64,000 bases of DNA from an uncultured Selenomonadales bacterium (GCA_900315155.1 OMYB01000008.1:37503-101502); one strand, 5' to 3'. Shown: positions 30,210-40,998, counted from the stretch's first letter. Numbers and translations: made by a program. The notes: generated from the sequence alone by a model not told the origin.

Positions 30210-31415
30210 TTAGTTATTAGACGGTTCTGCCGGCGAAATATCACTATCGTTGAACTTGGAATCATCCGGGGTCAGCGAGAAGCCCATGTCCTCCGGCGTC
30301 ACCTGCGTGATGAGGAGGTCCATGCCTTCCTTGAGGCTCGACAGGCCCTCGACGATAACATTATCGCCTGCATCGAGGCCGGATTTCACGACATAGTAAC
30401 TGCCGACCTTATCGCCGAGCTCGACGTTCTTGGCTGCGGATTTGCCATCCTCACCGACGACCATGACAAACGATTTGCCGAGCAGCTGCTGAACGGCGCG
30501 CTGCGGCACGAGGATCGCATTCGGTATGACCTCACCGGAAATGCGCACGCGGGCAAACATACCCGGAAGCAGGATATTCTGCGGATTCGGGAAGAGTGCC
30601 TTGATGGTCAGCGTGCCCGTCTTGTCTTTCAGGGCGCGGTCTGCCTGGACAATCACGCCCTCGGCCGGATAAACCGTGCCATCGGCCAGCGTGATCGTCA
30701 CGCGTGGCTGTCCCATCTCCGTGCTCTGCCGGTTCAGCTGCTTGAGGTACTCCGTCTCGGAGAGGCTGAACTGCGCGAACACCGGATCCGACGTGCCGAT
30801 CGTGACGAGGCTCGTGTTGCCTGCCGTGGCGAACGTGCCGATGGCAACATCATCGACGCCGAGCTGGCCCGTCATCGGTGCGTAGATCGTCGTATCGGCC
30901 AGATCCTGCTGTGCCTTGCGGAGCTGTGCCGCATGGGCATCGGCAAGAGCCTGATACGACTGCACGTTGGCCTGCTGCGTCGTCACGACCTGCTCCGAAA
31001 CCGCATTCGAAGCGTAGAGCTGCTGGTCGCGGGCGAGATCGGTCTCCGCGTTGTTCAGCGTAGCCTGCGTCTGGGCGAGCGTAGCCTGTGCGGCGAGCAC
31101 AGCGGACTCGTACTGGCGCGAATCGATGCGGTAGAGCGGCTGCCCAGCCTCGACGAAGTCACCGCCCTCGACGTATTTCTCGACGACGTTGCCCGAAACC
31201 TTCGACTGGACTTTAACCTGGTCCTTGCCAACAATCTGGCCGGCATACTCACTATAAATCGGCGTATCCTGCTGGATGACCTGCATCACCTTGACCTGCG
31301 TGCCGTGCTGCTGCTGCGCCTGCTTGGAGCCGCAGCCGCCAAGCCAGATCGCAGAAGCCGCCAGCATCGCAGCAGCGACGAGGGCACCCAGCTTCTTGCT
31401 TTTCGCAAAAAACAA
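30210..31415 (-). CDS. RND efflux periplasmic adaptor (membrane fusion) lipoprotein
   Basis: The 401-residue AcrA-type adaptor starts with a lipoprotein signal (lipobox LGGC), followed by lipoyl half-motifs, an alpha-helical hairpin (about 100-175, Ala/Gln-rich) and beta-barrel domains. It bridges the inner-membrane pump to an outer-membrane channel. The start is TTG at 31415, nine bases after AAAGGAGG. It is divergent from the marR gene. Confidence 0.94.
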   Translation of the reverse strand: MFFAKSKKLGALVAAAMLAASAIWLGGCGSKQAQQQHGTQVKVMQVIQQDTPIYSEYAGQIVGKDQVKVQSKVSGNVVEKYVEGGDFVEAGQPLYRIDSRQYESAVLAAQATLAQTQATLNNAETDLARDQQLYASNAVSEQVVTTQQANVQSYQALADAHAAQLRKAQQDLADTTIYAPMTGQLGVDDVAIGTFATAGNTSLVTIGTSDPVFAQFSLSETEYLKQLNRQSTEMGQPRVTITLADGTVYPAEGVIVQADRALKDKTGTLTIKALFPNPQNILLPGMFARVRISGEVIPNAILVPQRAVQQLLGKSFVMVVGEDGKSAAKNVELGDKVGSYYVVKSGLDAGDNVIVEGLSSLKEGMDLLITQVTPEDMGFSLTPDDSKFNDSDISPAEPSNN

Positions 31416-31428
31416 AAAGATAACCTCC

Positions 31429-31518
31429 TTTACTATCTCTCCTAAGATTTCCAAAAAACAAAAATAGTAAATAAAACTTTACTATTTGTGCCTTCTATCG
31501 TATAGTATATTTAGTAAA
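31429..31518. promoter_or_regulatory. Cluster of MarR-type operator half-sites
   Basis: A perfect 10-bp inverted repeat, AAATAGTAAA (31462-31471) and TTTACTATTT (31478-31487), lies just downstream of the efflux promoter. Further copies of the half-site occur at 31511-31518 (TTAGTAAA, inside the promoter) and 31429-31438 (TTTACTATCT, next to the adaptor ribosome site). They are the likely binding sites of the adjacent MarR protein. Confidence 0.7.
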
Positions 31519-31525
31519 AAGTCAA
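31497..31525 (-). promoter_or_regulatory. Promoter of the RND efflux operon
   Basis: TTGACT (31520-31525), 17-base spacer, TACGAT (31497-31502). The TAGTAAA half-site overlaps the spacer. Confidence 0.65.
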
Positions 31526-31633
31526 CCAAAATTATTGAACAAATGCGCCATTAACTTCTCTTTAGGCTGAGGTAATACTTTCCTGAATGACAAGCCTTGC
31601 GCAGCTATTTTTTTGACAGAAAGGGCGCCTGCT

Positions 31634-32098
31634 ATGAAACCGTCATCCGAGCATTGGGCCGAAGATGCATCCACCGTCGATGAAATTGCTTCGTCTTTCT
31701 TAGCTTCCATGATGCTCATCAACAACAATTTCTTTCACCGTACGACGCTGCCGATGCCGCTGAGCCAGTTCTGCGTCCTCGCCTACCTCGAGATAGAGCA
31801 CGCCGTCTCCATCACGGACATCAGCCGCGTCATGAAAGTCTCGAAACAGCAGATGTCAACCGTCGTCGACAAACTGCTGCAGGCCGGCTACGTCACGAAA
31901 TCACGCAGCGAGCGGGACCACCGATGCACGCTCGTCCAGATCACAGACTCCGGGCTGGATCTCCTGCTGGAGCATCGCGGTCAGCTCACCCGGATGCTTT
32001 CCGAGCAGTTCAAAAAACTGACGCCGGACGAACTCAATCGTTTTGGACGCATCATCATCGAGGGAACGCAGTATTTACGCAAAATCTACGAAAAATAA
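31634..32098 (+). CDS. MarR family transcriptional regulator
   Basis: The 154-residue protein has the MarR winged-helix fold: ITDISRVMKVSKQQMSTVVDKL is the helix-turn-helix, and VTKSRSERDHRCTLVQIT is the wing with the conserved DxR pattern. ATG 31634 (MKPSSEHW) is eight bases after AAAGGG; a TTG seven codons earlier has no ribosome site. It is divergent from the RND adaptor-pump operon and probably represses it through the TAGTAAA palindromes in between. No clear promoter for marR itself was found. Confidence 0.92.
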   Translation: MKPSSEHWAEDASTVDEIASSFLASMMLINNNFFHRTTLPMPLSQFCVLAYLEIEHAVSITDISRVMKVSKQQMSTVVDKLLQAGYVTKSRSERDHRCTLVQITDSGLDLLLEHRGQLTRMLSEQFKKLTPDELNRFGRIIIEGTQYLRKIYEK

Positions 32099-32106
32099 CC
32101 AGCGTC

Positions 32107-32913
32107 TCAGAGTTCCAGTACGTCGAGATCGTCTGGCACAAAAACGTTTCCGTGGAAATACTCCCTGGCCTCTGCGCTGTAGTCCTGCTTGCGCGTCGCG
32201 ATGCTCTTGTCCTCCGTATGGTAGAGCACGAGATTCTTGACGCCGAGCGCTTCTGCGAGCTCAGAGGCTTCTTTTACGGTGCTGTGATTCTTCTCGTACG
32301 GCTTGAACTTGTCGCGGTCACCGTATTTGCAGAATGCCTCAGCAAGCAGCCAGTCCGCACCCTCAGCGTATTTCCTGTCGTGCTCGTTGTACGGCTCATC
32401 GCCGAGACAGGTCAGGCGCTCCCCATCAGCGAACCGCAGCTCATAGCCGAACTGCTTTGCCTTCGTCGAAAGGATATCGAACGCCGTGAGCGTCACACCG
32501 CCAAACGTAACGACAGAGCCATCTTGCACCTCATGGATGAAGATACCGTTATTGATGCGGGCGAAGTCCTTCTTCTTCAGCATCATCTTCGTCATCGTGA
32601 GCAGCATATCCTTGACGACATCGTGGCAGTAGACATGGAATTCCCCCGTGTACTTGCCTTTGTTCATGAGATCGGCGACCTTTCGCAGCACCCAGATGAC
32701 GCCGAGGATATGATCCGTATGGCCATGCGTCACGAACATATGATGGCATTTCTGATAGTCGAATCCTGTGACCTCGAACTGATGCAGGATATAGTTGCCG
32801 CCGCCCGCGTCCGTAAGGAACAGGCTGCCGTCATCGAGTTCGATATAGAAGCAGGTATTGTAGCAGTGGGTCACCATGGCATTGCCCGTGCCCAGCATCG
32901 TCAGTTTTCTCAT
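32107..32913 (-). CDS. Metallo-beta-lactamase fold hydrolase, RNase Z-like
   Basis: The 268-residue protein carries the THGHTDH metal motif, the N-terminal LGTGNAMVTHCYNTCFYI, and later the Asp/His-bearing LLAEAFCKYGD and LVLYHTED stretches. It resembles RNase Z/arylsulfatase-like members of the superfamily, but a tRNase function is not shown. Start ATG 32913 is six bases after GGGGGA; an ATG two codons earlier overlaps that site. It converges with marR with only eight bases between stops. Confidence 0.8.
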   Translation of the reverse strand: MRKLTMLGTGNAMVTHCYNTCFYIELDDGSLFLTDAGGGNYILHQFEVTGFDYQKCHHMFVTHGHTDHILGVIWVLRKVADLMNKGKYTGEFHVYCHDVVKDMLLTMTKMMLKKKDFARINNGIFIHEVQDGSVVTFGGVTLTAFDILSTKAKQFGYELRFADGERLTCLGDEPYNEHDRKYAEGADWLLAEAFCKYGDRDKFKPYEKNHSTVKEASELAEALGVKNLVLYHTEDKSIATRKQDYSAEAREYFHGNVFVPDDLDVLEL

Positions 32914-32943
32914 GTTCATTCCCCCATCGTAACTTTCAAAAAC

Positions 32944-32981
32944 AATCAAAAGAGGTACCGGCCTGTTGCCGATACCTCTTT
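32944..32981 (-). terminator. Intrinsic terminator of rnc
   Basis: A 14-bp stem with one G-U/A-C position (32948-32961 with 32968-32981) is followed by CTTTTGATT on the minus strand. Confidence 0.85.
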
Positions 32982-32987
32982 ATTTCT

Positions 32988-33707
32988 TCATTTTTTGGTG
33001 AGTTCCTGCAAAGCCATGCGTGCTGCCTGCTGTTCTGCCTCTTTTTTGCTATGGCCTGTCCCCTCGCCCATGACCTTTCCCGTGACGACGACATGGAAAC
33101 GGAACGTCTTCGCGTGGTCCGGACCGGACTCACCGAGCTCCACGTAGCGGACGGACTGGTTCTCCTTGCGGAAAACGAACTCCTGCAGCATCGTCTTGTA
33201 ATCCTTCTGGATGACGATGCCGTCCGCGACACGGCGGAACTCCGGCTCAAGCTGGCGCAGCACATAGGCGCGCGCCGTTTCCCAGCCCTGATCGAGGTAG
33301 ATGGCGCCGATGACGCACTCGAACGTATCCTCCAGATTCGTCTGGCGTTCGCGTCCGCCGCCCATTTCCTCACCGTGGCCGAGCAGCAGGTAATCGCCGA
33401 GATGCAGATGGCGGGCAAGCAGCGCGAGCGTCGCCGAGCAGACGATGCTCGCGCGCACTTTCGTGAGCTGCCCCTCCGGCATCTCCGGAAAATGCTGATA
33501 GAGATACGTACTCGAGGCAAGCTCGAGGACCGCATCGCCGAGGAACTCCAACCGTTCGTTATGCTCGACGGGCTGTTTCGCTTCGTTTGCATAAGACGTA
33601 TGCGTGAGCGCCAGCTGCAGCAGGGAAATATCCCGGAACGAAACGCCCAGCCGCTCACTCAGCGCCCCGAGCTCTGCCCGGCGCGCATCACTCATGGATG
33701 CGATCAT
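32988..33707 (-). CDS. rnc: Ribonuclease III
   Basis: The 239-residue endonuclease cuts double-stranded RNA, including rRNA precursors. The catalytic signature NERLEFLGDAVLE and the second acidic site NLEDTFECVIGAIYLD are present. A double-stranded RNA-binding domain covers the last 70 residues (GHSKKEAEQQAARMAL). ATG 33707 follows GGAG by seven bases, four bases after the fabF stop, so the gene is the last of the fabK-like-fabF-rnc group. Confidence 0.97.
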   Translation of the reverse strand: MIASMSDARRAELGALSERLGVSFRDISLLQLALTHTSYANEAKQPVEHNERLEFLGDAVLELASSTYLYQHFPEMPEGQLTKVRASIVCSATLALLARHLHLGDYLLLGHGEEMGGGRERQTNLEDTFECVIGAIYLDQGWETARAYVLRQLEPEFRRVADGIVIQKDYKTMLQEFVFRKENQSVRYVELGESGPDHAKTFRFHVVVTGKVMGEGTGHSKKEAEQQAARMALQELTKK

Positions 33708-33711
33708 GGTC

Positions 33712-34959
33712 TCACTCCGCAAACTTCTTCAGCACAAGGCAGGCATTATGGCCGCCAAAACCGAAGTTGTTCGAGATGGCAGCGCGGACCGTCTTGGCCT
33801 TTGCCTTGTTCGGCACATAGTCGAGGTCGAGGCCCTCTTCCTGCGTCTCGTAGTTGATGGTCGGCGGAAGCATATCGTTCTCGACCGCCAGAGCCGTGGC
33901 AATGCACTCGACACCGCCGCCGGCACCGAGCAGATGGCCCATCATAGACTTGACAGAGGAAACGGAAACGTCCTTCGCTGCATCGCCCCAGACCGTCTTG
34001 ATGGCCTCCGTCTCGCCCTGGTCGTTCAGATGCGTGGACGTGCCATGCGCGTTGACGTAGTCGACATCCTTCGGCTCGAGGCCGGCATCCTTGATGGCTG
34101 CAGCCATGCATTTTGCCTGATATTCGCCGTGCGGAGCCGGGCTCGTGATATGGTAGGCATCGGCGTTCGATGCATAGCCGGCGAGCTCCGCGTAGATATG
34201 CGCACCGCGTGCCTGGGCATGCTCGAGGCTCTCGAGCACGACGAGGCCGGCACCCTCGCCCATGACGAAACCACTGCGGTTGGCATCGAACGGACGGGAA
34301 GCATGCTCCGGATCGTCATTGTGGTCCATGCAGAGGGCCTTCATGGCGCAGAAACCAGCGACGGCAGCCTCGCTGATGGAAGCCTCCGTGCCGCCTGCGA
34401 TCATGACATCCGCCTCACCGCGCTGGATGACGCGCATGGCATCGCCGATGCAGTTCGAGCCCGTAGCGCAGGCCGTAACGACGCAGGAGCACGGGCCGTG
34501 CAGGCCGAAATCGATGGAGACATGACCGGCAGCCATATTCGCGATCATCATCGGGATGAAGAACGGAGAGATACGGCCCGGTCCCTTATCGAAAAGTTTC
34601 TGATACTGGCCGTTCATCGTCTCGATACCGCCGATTCCGGCACCGATGTAGGTACCGATGCGGTCGAGGTCCTCTTTACTGAGGTCCATCTTCGCATCCT
34701 CGAAAGCGAGATGAGCCGCTGCGACAGCGAACTGCGTATAGCGGTCCATGCGCTTTGCTTCTTTCTTGTCGATGCCGTATGCCGTCGGATCGAAGTCCTT
34801 GACCTCGCCGGCAATCTGAGACTTATAGTCCGTCGCATCGAAGCGCGTAATCTTGCCGATGCCGTTGCGGCCCTCGAGCAGGCCCTTCCAATATTCATCC
34901 TTACCAATACCGATTGGCGTGATAGCGCCAAGGCCGGTGATAACAACACGTTTACTCAA
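33712..34959 (-). CDS. fabF: 3-oxoacyl-ACP synthase II
   Basis: The 415-residue condensing enzyme elongates fatty acids with malonyl-ACP. The Cys-His-His triad is seen in TACATGSNC, NAHGTSTHLND and SMMGHLLGAGG. The start is TTG at 34959 (MSKRVVITGLG), nine bases after GAGAGGAG. The gene lies between a FabK-like gene and rnc, an arrangement common in Firmicutes. Confidence 0.97.
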   Translation of the reverse strand: MSKRVVITGLGAITPIGIGKDEYWKGLLEGRNGIGKITRFDATDYKSQIAGEVKDFDPTAYGIDKKEAKRMDRYTQFAVAAAHLAFEDAKMDLSKEDLDRIGTYIGAGIGGIETMNGQYQKLFDKGPGRISPFFIPMMIANMAAGHVSIDFGLHGPCSCVVTACATGSNCIGDAMRVIQRGEADVMIAGGTEASISEAAVAGFCAMKALCMDHNDDPEHASRPFDANRSGFVMGEGAGLVVLESLEHAQARGAHIYAELAGYASNADAYHITSPAPHGEYQAKCMAAAIKDAGLEPKDVDYVNAHGTSTHLNDQGETEAIKTVWGDAAKDVSVSSVKSMMGHLLGAGGGVECIATALAVENDMLPPTINYETQEEGLDLDYVPNKAKAKTVRAAISNNFGFGGHNACLVLKKFAE

Positions 34960-34985
34960 AACGATACGCTCCTCTCTTAGTGGTC

Positions 34986-35930
34986 TCACTCCGCAGCTTC
35001 TGCTTCGATCTTCAGCTGCTGGAAGATTTCATGGACGGACAGGATCTTATTGATACGAGGCAGATACTCACCTGTAAAGACCAGTCCCGTCTCCACATCG
35101 CCCTGCTGAGCCCGGATCAGGGATTTGATGATGCAGAAATTATGCTTGCATGCCTTGAGGCAGTTGTCGCAGGACTTCGGCGGTACCGGACCCTCGAGCA
35201 CGCGCGCTGAGAACGGCGTGCGCACGGCACGGCCAGGCAGTCCGACCGGGCTGTGGATCACGACGACGTCATCCGGCTTCGACTTGAGATAGTACTCCTT
35301 CAAGGCCGGAGCCGCATTCGACTCCTCGCTGGCTGCGAAGCGGGAACCCATCTGGACGCCGTTGGCGCCCATCTTTATGAGATCAACGATGTCCTGGCCG
35401 GTGAGCACACCGCCTGCGGCGATGACCGGAATCTTCACCGCTGCGCGGATGTCCGGGATGAGGTCGCGGACAGAGGTGCTGGTGCCGAGATGGCCGCCAG
35501 CTTCCTTGCCCTCGACGACGATTGCCGTAGCGCCAAGACGCTCTGAGATTTTCGCTAATTTGACGGACGAAACGATTGGTACGACCGGCGTTCCCGACTC
35601 ACGGCCCAGGCCGAAAATATCGCGGGAGAAGCCTGCACCTGCCACGACGAGGTCTATGCCCTCATCCATGGCCGTACGGACCGCATTCGCGAAATTGCGG
35701 GCTGCTACCATGATATTGACGCCGATGATCCCCTTCGTCAGGGAACGGGCGAGGCGGATCTCATAGCGGATCTCCTCCTCTGGCATGCCCGAGATAGCGA
35801 TGAGGCCGATGCCGCCCTCGTTCGCCACTGCAGCAGCCAGTCTGGCCGTTGACAGACGAATTGCCATGCCGCCCTGAACGATTGGTACGCTTGCGATCTT
35901 CGTGCCAATTTTCAGCTCTGGAAGCTTCAT
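34986..35930 (-). CDS. FabK-like/nitronate monooxygenase flavoprotein with C-terminal Cys cluster
   Basis: The 314-residue TIM-barrel flavoprotein has PIVQGGMAIRLS at the N-terminus, VVEGKEAGGHLG and the FMN phosphate loop AGGVLTGQDIVDLIKMGANGVQMGSRF. It belongs to the FabK/nitronate monooxygenase family. Unlike the FabK at 38016 it has a C-terminal extension with four Cys (CDNCLKACKHNFC), which could bind a metal or iron-sulfur cluster. It lies between the acpP terminator and fabF. It may be a second enoyl-ACP reductase or a nitronate monooxygenase; sequence alone does not decide. Confidence 0.85.
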   Translation of the reverse strand: MKLPELKIGTKIASVPIVQGGMAIRLSTARLAAAVANEGGIGLIAISGMPEEEIRYEIRLARSLTKGIIGVNIMVAARNFANAVRTAMDEGIDLVVAGAGFSRDIFGLGRESGTPVVPIVSSVKLAKISERLGATAIVVEGKEAGGHLGTSTSVRDLIPDIRAAVKIPVIAAGGVLTGQDIVDLIKMGANGVQMGSRFAASEESNAAPALKEYYLKSKPDDVVVIHSPVGLPGRAVRTPFSARVLEGPVPPKSCDNCLKACKHNFCIIKSLIRAQQGDVETGLVFTGEYLPRINKILSVHEIFQQLKIEAEAAE

Positions 35931-35975
35931 GTTTGTCCTCCCATCAGAGATGTACGAGTCTATCCCTCACTCAAG

Positions 35976-36005
35976 AAAATCCCGCGAAGCAACTTCACGG
36001 GATTT
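35976..36005 (-). terminator. Intrinsic terminator of acpP
   Basis: AAATCCCG/CGGGATTT plus inner GAAG/CTTC pairs, followed by TTTTC on the minus strand. It separates the fapR-acpP genes from the FabK-like-fabF-rnc genes. Confidence 0.85.
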
Positions 36006-36029
36006 CAGAATAAGGTAAGACGTTCTAAC

Positions 36030-36260
36030 TTATTTGTTCTGGTCGATGTAGGTAACCACATCCTGAACAGTCTTGATCTTCTCAGCAGCCTCGTCCGGAA
36101 TCTCGATGTTGAATTCCTCCTCGAAAGCCATGATCAGCTCAACGATATCCAGGGAATCAGCACCAAGGTCATCAATGAAGGTAGAATCGATCGTAACCTC
36201 ATCTTTCTCTACGCCCAGCTGCTCAACCACGATATCTCTAACTTTTTCGAAAGTCGACAT
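36030..36260 (-). CDS. acpP: Acyl carrier protein
   Basis: The 76-residue acidic protein carries growing acyl chains on a 4'-phosphopantetheine attached to Ser36 in [12 protein letters not shown]. It is the last gene of fapR-plsX-fabK-fabD-fabG-acpP, 40 bases after fabG, with a good ribosome site (AAGGAGG) and a terminator behind it. Confidence 0.98.
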   Translation of the reverse strand: MSTFEKVRDIVVEQLGVEKDEVTIDSTFIDDLGADSLDIVELIMAFEEEFNIEIPDEAAEKIKTVQDVVTYIDQNK

Positions 36261-36300
36261 GAAGTTTCACCTCCTTAAATTGGTGTACTATATAGTTATA

Positions 36301-37990
<1,690 letters not shown>

Positions 37991-38015
37991 AACCGATTAC
38001 CTCCCTGTGTGCGTT

Positions 38016-38963
38016 TCACTGGCACTTGCTCTCGATGCCTTTGATGACATCCGGCAGGCCGTTCACGATATCCTCGATGATCGTCTTGACAGGCTTGATG
38101 TCGTTCAGCATACCGGAGATTTCGCCGATCATGACGGAACCATTATGTACGTCGCCCTCATGCGTCGCCTTATGCAGCGAACCGACACCAAGCTTCTCGA
38201 GTTCCTCCGGGGCAGCACCTTCTGCCTCCATCTTGAGGAACTTGCGCGTAAGCTGGTTCTGGAGCACGCGGGCCGGATGGCCGAGCGTGCGGCCCGTGAC
38301 AACCGTAGAACGGTCTTTGGCCTTGAGGACGTATTCTTTATAGTTTGGATGCGCGATGCACTCCTCGCTCATGACGAAGCGGGAGCCCATCTGGATGGCC
38401 TGTGCGCCGAGCGCGAAGGCAGCAGCCATACCGCGCGAGTCTGCGATACCACCTGCACCGATAACCGGGACGTCGACGGCATCGACGACCTGCGGGACGA
38501 GCGCCATCGTCGTGATTTCGCCGATATGTCCGCCAGACTCCGTGCCCTCTGCGATGACCGCATCGGCGCCACAGCGCACGAGACGCTTGGCGAGTGCCAC
38601 AGACGCGACAACCGGGATGACTTTTGAGCCGATTGCCTTCAGATCTGGCACGTACTCACCCGGGTTTCCCGCGCCCGTCGTGACGACGGGAACCTTCTCG
38701 TCGAGGACGACCTGCATGACGTCCTTGACGAACGGGCTCAGCAGCATGACATTGACGCCAAAGGGCTTATCCGTCCAGCCCTTGCATTTCTGGATTTCCT
38801 TGCGCAGGAGATCCGCCGGCATATTGCCAGCGCCGATAATGCCGAGACCACCGGCATTGGAAACAGCCGAGGCCAGCTCCGCCGTACCGATCCAGGCCAT
38901 GCCGCCCTGGAAAATCGGGTACTTGATGTTCAGGAGCTTACAGATGGCGTTATTTTCAAACAT
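38016..38963 (-). CDS. fabK: Enoyl-ACP reductase II, flavin-dependent
   Basis: The 315-residue FMN protein performs the last reduction in fatty acid elongation. Characteristic blocks are YPIFQGGMAWIGTAELASAV, GTESGGHIG and GAGGIADSRGMAAAFALGAQ with QMGSRF. No fabI is seen, so this is probably the main enoyl reductase, a pattern that predicts low triclosan sensitivity. It lies between plsX and fabD. Confidence 0.95.
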   Translation of the reverse strand: MFENNAICKLLNIKYPIFQGGMAWIGTAELASAVSNAGGLGIIGAGNMPADLLRKEIQKCKGWTDKPFGVNVMLLSPFVKDVMQVVLDEKVPVVTTGAGNPGEYVPDLKAIGSKVIPVVASVALAKRLVRCGADAVIAEGTESGGHIGEITTMALVPQVVDAVDVPVIGAGGIADSRGMAAAFALGAQAIQMGSRFVMSEECIAHPNYKEYVLKAKDRSTVVTGRTLGHPARVLQNQLTRKFLKMEAEGAAPEELEKLGVGSLHKATHEGDVHNGSVMIGEISGMLNDIKPVKTIIEDIVNGLPDVIKGIESKCQ

Positions 38964-39002
38964 GTAAAAAATCCTCCTTCAGGGGAAGCAGTGACCGCCC
39001 CG

Positions 39003-40064
39003 TTATACCTTTTCCTCTGATTCCTCAGTCTGCATATTTTTCTCTTCTTCTGCCTTAGCCAGCTGCTCCTCCCGGATAATCGTATCGCGGATCTTATCCA
39101 GGACATTGCCCTCGACATAACCGTCTGCCACACCGATGGCGCTGCAGATCGACTTTGCCTTGGACGAGCCATGCGCGATGATGCAGACGCCGTTGACGCC
39201 GAGCAGCGGCGCACCGCCGTACTCCGTGACATCGAGGCGCTTGCCGAGCTTCTTCATCGTCGGCACGAGCAGCAGAGCTCCGAGCTTCGCGAAGATACCG
39301 CCATCCTTGACGGCATCTTTGATGAGCCCCAGGATCGTCTTGGCCAGGCCCTCTGCAAATTTTAACACAATATTGCCGACAAATCCATCACAAATTACGA
39401 CGTCGAAACTGCCGGTCGGCACATCACGGCCCTCTGCATTGCCGCAGAAGTTGATCGTGTGGACATTCTTCAGCAGCTCATATGTGGCTTTCGCCTGCTC
39501 GTTGCCCTTCGTCTCCTCCTCACCGATATTGAGGAGGCCGACGCGCGGTTCCTTTATGCCAAAGACATGCTCGGCATAGATGGAGCCCATGATGCCGCTC
39601 TGCACGAGATGTTCCGGCTTCGTGTCGACATTCGCACCCGAATCAAGGAGCAGCGTGACACTGCCCGGCGTCGGAATCGGTGTCGCAATCGTCGGGCGCC
39701 CGATCCCGCGGATGCGCTTGAGGATGAACTGCGCGGCCGTGACGGCTGCTCCCGTGCTGCCCGCAGAGAGCACGGCATCGCACACGCCATCTTTCACGAG
39801 CTGCGTCGCAACGACGACAGAGGCATCCTTCTTCTTACGGACGGCCTCGGCCGGGTGCTCTCCCATCTCAATCACTTCCGTCGTATGGTGGATGGAGATG
39901 CCGAGCTTCTCCCAGCCCGGCGTCTCCTCGAGCACCTTGCGGATCTGCGGCTCGTCACCGACGAGCACGATCTCGCAATGAAACTTCTTTGCTGCGTCCA
40001 CAGAGCCCTTGACGACCTCGCGCGGGGCAAAGTCACCGCCCATGGCATCGACTGCAATCTTCAC
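39003..40064 (-). CDS. plsX: Phosphate acyltransferase PlsX
   Basis: The 353-residue enzyme makes acyl-phosphate from acyl-ACP for phospholipid synthesis. It starts MKIAVDAMGGDFAP and contains SAGSTGAAV and LLNIGEEETKGNE, all family marks. The C-terminal 30 residues are a charged tail. The start overlaps the fapR stop by four bases, indicating translational coupling. Confidence 0.97.
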   Translation of the reverse strand: MKIAVDAMGGDFAPREVVKGSVDAAKKFHCEIVLVGDEPQIRKVLEETPGWEKLGISIHHTTEVIEMGEHPAEAVRKKKDASVVVATQLVKDGVCDAVLSAGSTGAAVTAAQFILKRIRGIGRPTIATPIPTPGSVTLLLDSGANVDTKPEHLVQSGIMGSIYAEHVFGIKEPRVGLLNIGEEETKGNEQAKATYELLKNVHTINFCGNAEGRDVPTGSFDVVICDGFVGNIVLKFAEGLAKTILGLIKDAVKDGGIFAKLGALLLVPTMKKLGKRLDVTEYGGAPLLGVNGVCIIAHGSSKAKSICSAIGVADGYVEGNVLDKIRDTIIREEQLAKAEEEKNMQTEESEEKV

Positions 40065-40636
40065 AAAGCCATCCCTTTCTCATCTGCCCACGAAACCATG
40101 ATGAATTTCGCGCGGAACACTTCCTGCGTATCATTGTGGGTCTTGACCCATACGAAATATTTATTGCCGCGGACCTTCACGATTTCCGCCTTGGCAATCA
40201 GCTTCTCACCGACATGGACCGGAACCTTGTATTTCACATTCGCCACACCCGTAACGACGAGCGGCGCATCGATGACGGCCTGCGCGAGCGAATCCGCCTG
40301 GGAAAACATGAAATGTCCCTTTGCGATCTTCGTCTTCGCATAAACCATATCGTCCGTGATGCGCAGCAGCGAAATGCCCGAATGCCCGAGCTCGAGATCG
40401 ATGAGCTCGCCAACGACTTCGCTTTTCTGGATCGACTTGACCTTGTTCTGCGCATGCTCCGCCATCTGACGGATCCGGCCGCGGAGCTCTGGTATGCCGA
40501 GTTCCAGTCGGTCGAGACGGATCGTCTGGACGCTGACCGCCAGATTCCTTGCCAGCTCCTCATCGGTCAGGAAGGGTTTCTCCTTGACCTGCTGCACGAG
40601 CAGCTGCTGCCGGACCTTCTTCTTGACTCTTGCCAT
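40061..40636 (-). CDS. fapR: Fatty acid and phospholipid biosynthesis repressor FapR
   Basis: The 191-residue regulator has an N-terminal DeoR-like helix-turn-helix (FLTDEELARNLAVSVQTIRLDR) and a C-terminal hot-dog domain that binds malonyl-CoA (GHFMFSQADSLAQAVIDAPL). In Bacillus FapR represses lipid genes until malonyl-CoA accumulates. It heads its own target operon, and a FapR-type operator lies just upstream. Confidence 0.95.
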   Translation of the reverse strand: MARVKKKVRQQLLVQQVKEKPFLTDEELARNLAVSVQTIRLDRLELGIPELRGRIRQMAEHAQNKVKSIQKSEVVGELIDLELGHSGISLLRITDDMVYAKTKIAKGHFMFSQADSLAQAVIDAPLVVTGVANVKYKVPVHVGEKLIAKAEIVKVRGNKYFVWVKTHNDTQEVFRAKFIMVSWADEKGMAL

Positions 40637-40652
40637 ACCATCACCTCCGTTT

Positions 40653-40669
40653 TTAGTACCTGCTTATAC
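40653..40669. promoter_or_regulatory. FapR operator
   Basis: TTAGTACCTGCTTATAC matches the Bacillus operator TTAGTACCTGNTACTAA perfectly in its left half and in part of the right half. It lies between the fapR promoter and start codon, so autorepression is expected. Confidence 0.75.
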
Positions 40670-40687
40670 AAGCTCGTATAATGGACT

Positions 40688-40716
40688 ATTCTAGCATCGA
40701 TGTCCTAAAAATGCAA
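40688..40716 (-). promoter_or_regulatory. Sigma-A promoter of the fapR-plsX-fab operon
   Basis: TTGCAT (40711-40716), 17-base spacer, TAGAAT (40688-40693). Confidence 0.75.
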
Positions 40717-40742
40717 GCACCTTTTTCACGGAAAGAAAAAAT

Positions 40743-40775
40743 AAAAAATGAGCAGGGCGTCTGCACCCTGCTCAT
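40743..40775 (-). terminator. Intrinsic terminator of yceD-rpmF
   Basis: ATGAGCAGGG (40748-40757) pairs with CCCTGCTCAT (40766-40775); a U-rich run follows on the minus strand. Confidence 0.92.
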
Positions 40776-40787
40776 CGTGTGAACAAC

Positions 40788-40967
40788 TTATTCCGCTGCC
40801 TTAACGACCTCTTTGCCATCATAGTAGCCGCATTCCGGGCATACATGATGAGGCATCTTCGGCTCGTGGCACTGCGGGCACTCTACGTAGCCCGGAGCCT
40901 CCAGTTTCCAGTTGGCGCGGCGCTGATCGCGGCGGGCCTTGGACATCTTGCGCTTTGGTACTGCCAT
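40788..40967 (-). CDS. rpmF: Ribosomal protein bL32
   Basis: The 59-residue protein begins [19 protein letters not shown], the classic L32 start, and carries a zinc ribbon (CPQC and CPEC separated by nine residues). It was read directly from the sequence because it is very short. It follows yceD by 31 bases, the usual yceD-rpmF pair, and is closed by a strong terminator. Confidence 0.97.
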   Translation of the reverse strand: MAVPKRKMSKARRDQRRANWKLEAPGYVECPQCHEPKMPHHVCPECGYYDGKEVVKAAE

Positions 40968-40998
40968 GTCGGATACACCTCCTCGAGAACCTGATCGG

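Noticed and set aside
36261..36300. FapR operator in front of acpP
   Set aside because: Only GTACTA is shared with the consensus; the other half does not match. The convincing operator is the one upstream of fapR.
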